DNA of 64,000 nt from Mesostigma viride (Eukaryota; Streptophyta; Mesostigmatophyceae; Mesostigmatales; Mesostigmataceae), in the NCBI GenBank assembly GCA_009746045.1, contig RPFO01000050.1:1971368-2035367 (forward strand), read 5' to 3'. The position numbers and the translations under genes are program-made. Positions 18,793 to 27,600 of the stretch are shown here, piece by piece. The notes under the pieces were generated by a model. It saw only the letters and a program-made list of their open reading frames with translations. It was not told the origin of the DNA and made no database searches. The number at the start of each line of letters is the position of its first letter. Position 1 is the first letter of the stretch.

Positions 18793-19356
18793 GACTCGTG
18801 CTCCCGTTGGGGAGTCACGGAGCATTAACCCCGAAGAATGGATGGATGGGGACACAAAATCCTACCGGTCTAATCTATCTACAACATCAAGCCAACTCTA
18901 TTATTCTAGAAGCTCTCTACCCTAGGGGTCCCGTCTAGCGTGCTTCCCACGTGTTTGCAAACGCGGGCGCTTCCCCATGGGAGGGGGTTCGTTGTCCTCT
19001 ATGACTTGGGCCCACTTGGCCTTGTCCATCATCTTGTTCCAAATCACGGAGATGCCTAAACCCCCCATGTCCTCTACTAGCTGTTCTTTGAAGGTGGACA
19101 TGCAATGGCATTCATGCATGTACAACGCATCGCTTAGATGCCGGATGCGGCCGGGCGGGTTGAGGCTTACCCGCACGGACTCAGCTGGAGGGCGGCAGCA
19201 GTCTGGTGCAGATTCCACGATGGATTCTGGGCCATTTGGGTGACCCTTTTTCTTTTGCAGCTTTGACGCGGTAGCGGTGCTGCCACTCAGGATTGAGTCA
19301 GGAATCCTCAAGTCATCAAGTAGGCCGTCTATCCGGTTGCAGACATCCTCTAGCAT
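18793..19356 (-). mobile_element. 3' fragment of a second, related LINE
   Basis: Minus-strand reading shows a coding remnant (19356 down to 18922) and then a short 3' untranslated region ending in a GC-rich stem-loop (18794-18823, with paired CTCCC/GGGAG) and the TTAA tail. The sequence around this stem-loop recurs at 19398-19427 and in degenerate form at 22182-22212, so it is a repeated 3' end. Confidence 0.75.
18922..19356 (-). pseudogene. Truncated LINE RT C terminus
   Basis: About 144 codons, truncated upstream. 'GLGISVIWNKMMDKAKWAQV' aligns with 'GLSVIWRQMVRKDRWQVVMK' at the C terminus of the neighbouring plus-strand LINE, and both end in a short basic, Pro-rich tail. This identifies it as the extreme C terminus of a related element. 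The rest (cysteines near 'YMHECHC') is not recognised. Confidence 0.65.
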
Positions 19357-19375
19357 TAATTAATTCTAAAGACTC

Positions 19376-19530
19376 GTTAATTAATCAATTAATTAATTAG
19401 ACTCGTGCTCCCGTAGGGGAGTCACGGAGCATTAACCCCGATGGATGGATGGACCCTCTATGATCCTCGATCTAGCATGAAGGGGGTTATGGCCATTGCC
19501 AGTTTGACTTCCTAATGGGGGCTACCCTGG
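19376..19530 (-). mobile_element. Another 3' tail of the second LINE family
   Basis: TTAA-type tail, then the same GC-rich stem-loop as at 18794 with one base changed, then GGATGGATGG and unique sequence. It is a second short, 5'-truncated insertion in the same orientation next to the first. AAGT repeats follow at about 19536-19562. Confidence 0.65.
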
Positions 19531-19562
19531 CATTCTTAAGTAAGTAAGTAAGTAAGTAAGTA

Positions 19563-19656
19563 CTTGCGTATCATGCGCATGGGCATGCCGGCCACGGAGC
19601 ACTATGCTTATATACTACTATGCATTAGAAAAAAATTACACGAAAGTTACAGATAT
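19563..19656 (-). repeat. Copy of the CATGCGCATG-containing short repeat, inverted
   Basis: Reverse complement of the repeat seen at about 22640-22740, 23835-23915 and 24100-24175: a TTTTTCTAAT core, GGCATGCCCATGCGCATG and a terminal AAGT-type tail. Confidence 0.7.
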
Positions 19657-19659
19657 CCT

Positions 19660-19920
19660 GATTTGGCACACCGCAAAGGTGAAAACCATTTGCGTTCAGT
19701 GCCGGTCCGCGGAAAACGCGATCTGCAAATGAATCCAGGCCGGAATCGAACTGGGGACCTCTCGCACCAATTTTGCTGACTATAGGACGGACGTCTCCGG
19801 ATCCTAAGGCATCGCCAACTGACACCTACAGTCGTCCGCAAAAGTTCTCCTTTCCGGGGAGTGATGCAAGCCTTTCGGATTTGGTACTAGATAAATCATT
19901 CGAGATCTGTGTGTGTAGGA
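19660..19920 (-). mobile_element. tRNA-related SINE, copy 1
   Basis: About 260 bp. Read on the minus strand it has an A-box-like GTGTCAGTTGG and a good B box, GTTCGATTCC (plus-strand 19742-19751), about 75 bp apart. That is longer than in a normal tRNA but compatible with a Pol III promoter. Copy 2 (20046-20310) is nearly identical, and copy 3 (60643-60787) is truncated. Confidence 0.75.
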
Positions 19921-20045
19921 GTACTACACACGTGTCCACTCGAGACTTGTTCAGTCTCGAAACGTGAGACGGGCTGAACACGGCTGGAACCTTCTTGAGA
20001 AGGGGGCGTAGCCGGTACTATCGAGATCAGCCAAGCGTATATTCT

Positions 20046-20310
20046 GATTTGGCACGCCGCAAAGGTGAAAACCATTTGCGTTCAGTGCCGGTCCGCGGAA
20101 AACGCGATCTGCAAATGAATCCAGGCCGGAATCGAACTGGGGACCTCTCGCACCAATTTTGCTGACTATAGGACGGACGTCTCCGGATCCTAAGGCATCG
20201 CCAACTGACACCTACAGTCGTCCGCAAAAGTTCTCCTTTCCGCCCGGGAGTGATGCAAGCCTTTCGGATTTGGTACTAGATAAATCATTCGAGATCTGTG
20301 TGTATAGGAG
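20046..20310 (-). mobile_element. tRNA-related SINE, copy 2
   Basis: Nearly identical to copy 1, starting 386 bp downstream, with the B box at plus-strand 20128-20137. One small difference is an extra CCC where copy 1 has GG near its 5' end. The ~125 bp between the copies is not part of the SINE. Confidence 0.75.
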
Positions 20311-20483
20311 TAAGTAGGGTTACAGATATCGTCTGCATCATGGCCCAACCATATAGTCACTGGTATTTCCTCGTAAATGGTGGGATCGGAGCGATCGCAG
20401 CAATGGTGCTCACCACTAGACACTCCCGGCCAGTTCGGCTTGAAACACACGCCCTGATCAAGCAAGCTGTTTCCGGCCCCACC

Positions 20484-20689
20484 CCATGCAAATGAAGGAG
20501 ACCACCCCCAAGTCAGTGGGGGCTCCGCGTGTGACCAAGTATGGCATTCACAGTGATTCGGGCCGTGGTGCCCACAACCCCGTAACTAGGTCTTAGATAG
20601 CTAGCTCCATCCATCCCATCCCACTCAACGTACTGTACTGAGGAATTATCCTCACGTAACGCTGTTACGTGTTAATTACTTAATCAATG
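20484..20689 (+). mobile_element. 5'-truncated LINE insertion with 11-bp target duplication
   Basis: Matches the last ~60 codons and 3' untranslated region of the LINE at 15049-18728, including a variant of its stem-loop (20653-20671) and a short A/T tail. CCGGCCCCACC flanks it on both sides (20473-20483 and 20690-20700), and the flanking sequence is continuous in the intact R1 copy at 23400. Confidence 0.9.
20653..20671 (+). other. LINE 3' stem-loop, covariant copy
   Basis: CACGTAACGCTGTTACGTG. Compared with 18707-18725, one stem pair changed from G-C to A-T on both sides and the loop changed from GCA to GCT, so pairing is preserved. Confidence 0.85.
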
Positions 20690-20890
20690 CCGGCCCCACC
20701 GTCTAGGTCATCTAGTCGCTCTACACGTAAGCCAGCCATAATTTCAATGCACAAGGCTACACATTTCCATCTCCATTCGTATTCATCATCCTGAACGGAC
20801 TCAAAAACGCGGAAAAGATAACGGCAGGCTCGAGCTACCATAGTCCGGATTCTCCCGTTTTCTGGCCTGCGCTGGTTGTATCCTTTTTAT

Positions 20891-21574
20891 AGTCACTAGA
20901 GGGGGATAAAATCCTCATCTGAGCTGTCCTCTACCGGCGCATTCATCGTGGCCGACACGGAGCTCAGTAGAAGCTTTGCAGCTTTAGATGCCATAGAACT
21001 TGTCAGAGACAGCTCGTTTGCGTTGTCCAGCAGGCCGGTCAAAGGCACATGCATGGTAGTAGTCCTGAGCACTCAGCAGGGGGCGGTGCATGGATGGGGC
21101 AGGTGCATTCACGCCGGCTGCTGGCGTCCTGGGGGCGGCTGCCAATGGGCCCTGCATGCTTGTAGCGGCGGGGGCTGCCTGCATGTGGATTGAGGACCAG
21201 CTGGCAGTACGTTGGGCTGGTGACCAGTGTTATTTATACTACCACCCTGCACGCCCAGGATGGCATGCCTTTATCTAACAATCCACGGTGATATTGCAGA
21301 CCATGCATGTGCAGGAGAATAATAAGTCATTACTAAGTAAGTAAGTTTATGTCATGCAGGCCTTCTAGGCCCTCTCCTCAAGCCGCCTTGTGTGCCTGTG
21401 CTTGTTTAGGAGGCATGAACCATCATGGCGGTGCAGGTGCACCTTGTGCACCCAGAGCATGTGATAGTTGTACATCCTACACCTGCAGGTTGTCGCCCTG
21501 ATTGTATTACAAACCCATAGATGCCCCTTTCTCAGGGCTATGTGTTACATATGCTCCCCACGGAGCTATGATTT

Positions 21575-21590
<16 letters not shown>
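20891..21590. other. Intergenic, no gene recognised
   Basis: Unique-looking sequence with only short frames. Several CATGCATG and AAGTAAGT words occur near 21330-21350. Nothing could be assigned. Confidence 0.5.
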
Positions 21591-21707
<117 letters not shown>

Positions 21708-22640
21708 GCGTGAACATGCACTGAAGGCATGCCATGGATGGAGTTACCCGATGAGGTACTTTTCTGCGCGGATACTTCACCCGCGAAGCTCTCGCAGGGA
21801 GCAAACGCGACAAAGTGGCGCGCGACTCACTTGCCCAGGTCTGGAGTCGCAGATAGCAACTCCGCATCATCCGGACTATGCAAGACGACTGTACACTTAT
21901 AGCTCGGCCATGATGACGGGTGGGGGGGTAAGTTGCATGCTAACCCCTGATAGCCCAGGAGAATGTAAAGGCTTCTCCAATCTCCCGGAGCCTGAGGGGT
22001 CATTTTAGGGGCGTACCCAGGGTTCATCCACAATTACCCCAGCTCTAAGAATCCAGCAGGAGAATATCCAGCTCCGGCGGGAGAACCACTACGCCGCAGC
22101 ACCCGCATCCCGGTGCACAACTATGAGGCCAGCAAAACAGTCACCGCCAATCTGTCATTCCATTTCCATAATTCCGTTAAACACGTGCTTCTGTTGGGGA
22201 GTCATCGAGCACCAGAGTGCTTTTAATCCCTGAGTGTGCATGCACAGCGGGCCGGTGGCGGGCAGAGACCCCCCCCTTTCCTCATGCCACAGGGTGCACA
22301 ATCGCGGGACCCGTTGAAACGCTCCCCGGCATCCCCTGTGGGCATGCAGTATAAAGCTTCGACACAGCAAAAGTGCATAGCGCGGGTGCAGTAGGGCTGC
22401 CCCGTGGTCCAGTCACTCCAGTGGCCACAGAGAGGCGGCTTGAAAGTTGGAACTCATTAATCACAGGCGCCAGCCGGTTCCAAGGGAAGAATATAAAGGC
22501 CTCTCCCAGCTAGAGCCTGATGACGTTTAGGGGCATATCCAGGGTTCGCCCACTACCCCTTCGTTGCATGATTAATATCAAAGAGACAACCAGCGCAGGC
22601 CACAATATGCTCACGCGGTCACGCGGTCGATCACAACTTT
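21708..22640. other. Repeat-derived intergenic sequence
   Basis: Two stretches (about 21955-22035 and 22485-22555) are diverged copies of each other, sharing GGAGAAT, AAAGGC, CTCC and CCAGGGTTC in the same order. A degenerate copy of the second LINE family's terminal stem-loop lies at 22182-22212. No coding frame was recognised. Confidence 0.55.
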
Positions 22641-22740
22641 CGTATAATTATTTTTCTAGTGAGATTAGCATAGTACTCCATGGCATGCCCATGCGCATGA
22701 CACGCAAGTCATGCGCACACTTACTTACTTACTTATTCAG
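22640..22740 (+). repeat. Short dispersed repeat with CTTA tail, copy
   Basis: TTATTTTTCTAGTGAGATTA, TAGTACTCCATGGCATGC and CCCATGCGCATGACACGC in order, ending in CTTA tetramers. Related copies lie at 23835-23915 and 24100-24175, and one inverted at 19563-19656. Confidence 0.8.
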
Positions 22741-23284
22741 TACTTACTTACACGGTCACTAAACTAGTCGTGGGAGGATTCAATAGCGCGCAAATTCTCA
22801 TATTCTTGGAACATAGAGTACACGTTGTTTGCATATTCTATAGAGCTCCAGGGTGTCCACAAACAAGTTAATCTTCAATCTAAATTACACACAGTGGAAA
22901 AGGCACAATCGTCGTGCAACTAGCTACTAGAAACCAATCAAACCTTCGGCCAATTTCAATGTCCTCTTATTGAATGGCCTTCAAACCTGTTGTTCCACAG
23001 ATGAGTCAAGCCCGGTACATCATCCAGCCTTTGCCAGCTTATCCACCATCCACCAGAGAGAACAGCCCCCAAAACCAGGCGAGCCAGTCACGCCGCTCGC
23101 CTGGAGGGTGCCATATGCGCATTGAAAAGTACTATGTTATCTCCCCTTCCCGCCGCACATTTGAGAGTGATGTCCTCCGGATTTTTGCCTTTGCACCGCG
23201 TGCCGGCTCTTGGACGTTTGGAAATGTTCATGGCATGGTTAACGTAATGACTGACTAGCTAGACCTTTTCAGTGGTTTTCCATT
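22741..23284. other. Intergenic, no gene recognised
   Basis: Only short frames. A 94-codon frame at 22974-23258 shows no recognisable motif. Repeat R1 starts at its end. Confidence 0.4.
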
Positions 23285-23600
23285 TGCGGGTGCGTATTTC
23301 CTCGCAAATGGTGGGAGAGCGATCGCAGCAATGGAGCTCACCACTAGACACTCCCGGCCAGTTAGACTCGAAACACACGCCCTGATCAAGCAAGCTGTTT
23401 CCGGCCCCAACGTCTAGGTCATCTAGTCGCTCTACACGTAAGCCAGCCATAATTTCAATACACACGGCTACACATTTCCATCTCCATTCATATTCATCAT
23501 CCTGAACGACTCGAAAACGCGGAAAAGATAACGGCAGGCTCAAGCTACCATGGTCCGGATTCTCCCGTTTTCTGGCCTGCGCCGGTTGTCTCCTCGATGT
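23285..23600. repeat. Dispersed repeat R1, intact copy
   Basis: Uninterrupted counterpart of 20355-20890. The minus strand is open over most of its length (VVQDDEYEWRW ... CCDRS). It directly abuts a LINE endonuclease fragment. Confidence 0.8.
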
Positions 23601-23609
23601 TATCTCGCG

Positions 23610-23815
23610 CGTCGCACACGCGTACCCGCGGCAGCCTCTCCCCACCCCCTTGCCGATACCGCGGGTCCCCGGCACTCCTTGCTGGGCCAACACCAGCGCG
23701 TACCGCTAGCTCGCTGTGCATCACTACCTACAATGTCCGCACCCTGCCAGGGGGGGATTCCCCCCCGCGGGCCGACGAGCTTGTCCACTACTGCCGACTG
23801 TATGGTTGGGGCATG
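23610..23815 (+). pseudogene. LINE endonuclease N-terminal fragment
   Basis: The frame encodes 'ITTYNVRTLPGG...RADELVHYCRLYGWGM', matching the first catalytic block of LINE endonucleases (compare 'IATFNARTL...VSNLIGFC' in the LINE at 15.4 kb). The homology ends at 'YGWGMMQ', where the short dispersed repeat begins, so the central and 3' coding parts are missing. Confidence 0.7.
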
Positions 23816-23915
23816 ATGCAGACGATATTTGTAACTTTCATGTAATTATTTTTCTAATGAGATTAGCATAGTACTCCGTGGCATGCCCATGCGCATGACA
23901 CGCAAGTACCTACTT
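23800..23915 (+). repeat. Short dispersed repeat with CTTA tail, copy fused to LINE 5' sequence
   Basis: TGTATGGTTGGGGCATGATG followed by TTTTTCTAATGAGATTAGC and CATGCGCATG. The same joint occurs at 24045-24175, so the fusion was copied as a unit. Confidence 0.75.
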
Positions 23916-24044
23916 ATTACCGCGCCGCCTACGTGGCGCTGATGTGCTCGGGTTTCAAGAGCACCAGCGCTCCTTTAAGGGCCCCGCTCAGCATGTCACC
24001 CTTGCACTACAGTGGCAACTGCGGTGCGGCCCGGCGCATGCGCC

Positions 24045-24175
24045 GGGTGTATGGTTGGGGCATGATGCAGACAATATTTGTCTGTTTGTTTACACTCTGG
24101 TGTAATCATTTTTCTAATGAGATTGGCATAGTACTCCGTGACATGCCTATGCGCATGACATGCAAGTACTTAGGA
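24045..24175 (+). repeat. Short dispersed repeat with CTTA tail, copy
   Basis: Same composite as at 23800 with several base changes and an inserted GTTTACACTCTGG segment. Sequence from 24176 to the next gene end at 24669 shows no recognised feature. Confidence 0.75.
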
Positions 24176-24668
24176 AGAACAGCCCGAGTCCCATACATGA
24201 CATGAAGGCGTGTGGAGTATAAATACTCTATGGCACATGAAAATTCTTCCTCGATGTGCACAAGGTTCCTTCGTTTGGAGCGTTTCCTGTAATGTGTGCC
24301 GCTCCACAAGCAACCCAGCAGGAATGCTGACGATCTTTTCATTTCCCCCCCTAAACACACGTGCAATCCGGCGCCGCGATGGCCCTGATGGCTTACAGAA
24401 AAAGTCACAAAGAGACGGCCTTATTCTCAGGTATCTACATGATGGCACATGCCATGCACGATCGTAGCTTCGGTACCGTCCATGCTAATGCGCATACCAA
24501 AACGCTCTGGCAACAGTAGCAGCAGCAATAGCAGGAGAAAGATGAGGTACCCTCGCTGCCGCTGCCGCCGCCCAAAACCATTGAGGATACTCTATAAACG
24601 CGCAAACCTTCCTTGGCGCGCTGCCAGGGACCACGGAATGTAGCATACAAACTTCATTACCCCTGCGT

Positions 24669-27600
24669 CTACACCTGCTTGAGCCGCAAGAATGAATACG
24701 CACGGTCCATCGGGTACTGGATCACGATCGTGTCCACCCAGAAGGGCGTGTGCCCGAAAATTGCGTGCATGTGCTGGGCGCGAGAGCCCCTGTCGTTCTC
24801 CAGGCGCACCCGCCAGTTGTCCACGTACTCGTACGTGTGCCCGTTCATCGACATCTTCAAGTGGTACTCCAGGCCATTGGCCTTGGTGATCTCGAGGTCG
24901 AGCCGGGACCATTTCCCGAGCGGGGCGCCGAAGCAGCCCACGGTGGGTGTGGGCACGCGCACGCGGTCGAAGAGCCGGGTGGAGAACTTGCGGTAGGCCC
25001 CGCAGGGTATGTGGCCGCCCCCCTTGATGGACGAGATAATCTCTGCCTTGTCACTCAGGTGGGGGAAGATGCGGAAATGGTAGCCCCTGGAGGATGGGGG
25101 GGGGGGGGGGGGGGAGCGAGCAGGTGTGTGGAAGGCGTGCACCATGCGCGTCGTGTGTCACAGGCCACAGTAAGCATGTGTGTCCAAGGAGGATGTCAAC
25201 TACACGATGGTGGATGTCGCCCACTGCAGGGAACACCCGCCGCCCGCCAAACTTTTGCCATCACATATTCTGATGTGTTGCACCCGAGAACCGAGACAAC
25301 CAGCAAACCAAAAACGACGGTGAATAGGAACAGATATCTGGGTGTGTTGGGCAAATGGTTGTGGATACTTAGAAATAAAGTTTTAAAAAGCGAATCGCGA
25401 AAACACCGATAATAGTGTCGATAATAATAGCGCCATGCTACTATATTAAACATAAAACCAACGATAACAACGGGGTGTCTCTAAACGTAATTATAGTATG
25501 AAAACAACAGCATGATAGCGATGCTAGCTATCAGCGCTTAACACGAAACCGTAGTGACGCTGTACCGGAACTGCAGAAGTAGAACTAGTAATATAAAAAG
25601 CAATTATAACAACGAGATGTCTCAGGACACAGCGACCTGATCCCAGAACGTACCGAAAGTGCAAGAACAGGCTGAACGGCCAACATAAGAATGACAACAA
25701 CGGCAGTGTTACAATAAAGACACAAGTGTTAAGAAAGTGTTAAGCAGTTAAAAATACAGCCGTGGTAACAGGACGTACCGGAACTGCGAGAAGGGTGGCT
25801 CCTTGAGCATCTCATCCATGCGCGCAAACGTGCTCGCGTGCGCAAACCCGTCGGCCCAGACCTTGGTCACGTTGTTCGTGATCGTGTCAAACAGGCCGAT
25901 CCGGAAATCCCCCGTGCCAAACAGGCAGTGCACCGAGTGGGAGCGGCACTCGTCCGCGTCCCTGCAGTACCCTCCCGCCGCGTACGCTGACGCGGGGCAC
26001 TCGTCATGCCCTGACGAGGACCACAGGAAGGACTTCTTGACGACATCGCCGGCGCGGAGGAGCCGCTCGGGCGTGACGTGCGTCAGGATCATCTGGAGCG
26101 GCTGCGGGTGGGACCACTCCAGCACCCCTTGCTCCGCGTAGTGCGTGAGCTTGATGTTCTCATGGCTGGCGTACCAGTGGCTGTTGAACGGGGGGTCAAG
26201 CGTCGCCGGCATGCGAGGGGACGAGGCCCCTGGCCGGAAGTCCTCGTATACGTCCTGGCCGCCGGAGCCCCCAGTATCGCCGCCCTCCACGCTCATATCT
26301 TGATCATTGTAGCCCGTGGTATAGTCGATACCGCCCCCCTGCACGCTCTGGTCACCGGCGGTATCCAATGCGCCCGCACCGTCGCCGCCTTGACCCCCAT
26401 ATTTACTTACATCACTACTGGCACCGCCAAATCCACCCTCGCGGGTAAGATTCCCTGCCTGCGCCTGTGCTGCTGCCTGCGCCTCTGCCTGCGCCGCGGC
26501 TTGACCTACCTTTGAACCCCGGCCCGTCTTGCCTGCCTTGACCTCCCGCGCCATGCCCTTTTGCGGCTGGGCCTCCACCAATGGCTCCTGCGGTCGCGCC
26601 CGCTCCACCATCCGCAACGATCCCAGCAGAGACGACACCGGGTCGTCCTTTGCGCCTGCCCCGCCGACCACCTCCGACGCGACCTCCGGGCCCTGCGTCA
26701 GCGCCGCTTGCTTCGCCTTCCCCTTCTTGGCCCCCTTCCACGCAAACGCCCCACCATTGGGCGTGACAACCCCAACCCCCGGCTCCTCTTGGGCCCCCCC
26801 CCCCCGCGCCCCCCCCCCCAGACCCGCACCCGCAGGGACCTCGACCGCCCCCGGTAGCTCCTCTTGGTCGGGCAATGCCAGTGTGGCATCCACCACCACA
26901 TCCGCCGCCGCAGCCGACCCAGCCTCCCCCTCATCCTCCACCTCCACCTCCCCCACGTGCAATCTCCCTGCATCGTCATCCTCCAGCATGCGCAGAAGCG
27001 CCTCGTAGCGCACGTGTGACGGGTCCTCGCCCGGCTGGACCGTGACGTGCGCCAGCACACGGTCCAGCTCGGGACCAGGCAGATCGTGAGAGACATAGTC
27101 CGAGGACACGGGCACATGCATCTCATAGTCCTGGGGGTTTACCACCGTTCTGCCGTCTCGGCCCGCGGCATCCTCCGCACCGAAGGGGCGGTTTCGCTTT
27201 TTGGCGGTCGGGTGCGCGAGCTTGAACGCGTCCCAGTGGCGTCGCGCGACCCCCACGGCGCCTCCTGGCAGCTTTTGATCACCCCCTCCTGCCCGCGCCA
27301 GCGCCTGAGCTGCCCCAGAGCCCGCGAGACCTGCCCCTGGAGCAGACGAACGCCGGGGAGGGGTCGGGATACCTCCCCCCGCGTGCGGCTGGGCCTGGGC
27401 GGGTCCGATCGTGCCGGAAGGACCGAGAATAGCCGCAAGGACCGGAGTTGGGCCAGGCACCGGCGCTGCTACTGGTGCCGGCACCTGCGCGGTGGCCACT
27501 GGCGTTGCCGCTCCTTCCGCCCCTGCGCCAGCTGCGCCTTGTTTCTTTCCCTTCTTGCCCACCCCAGGGACTGACCCCGTGCCAGCTTGCCCGGCCACGC

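Larger units (their letters stand above)
20320..20890. repeat. Dispersed repeat R1, split by a LINE insertion
   Basis: 20355-20483 and 20690-20890 together match 23285-23600 almost base for base. The two halves are separated by a 206-bp LINE 3' fragment bounded by an 11-bp duplication. The minus strand of the intact copy holds an open frame of about 75 codons (VVQDDEYEWRW...), so R1 may be part of a coding element. Confidence 0.8.

Noticed and set aside
19742-19751. Functional tRNA gene
   Set aside because: Only the promoter boxes resemble a tRNA. A cloverleaf with a paired acceptor stem could not be drawn, and the unit is repeated like a SINE.
23259-23693. Stand-alone minus-strand gene
   Set aside because: The frame lies within dispersed repeat R1 and runs on into LINE-derived sequence. 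It has no start context and no intact counterpart at 20.4 kb.
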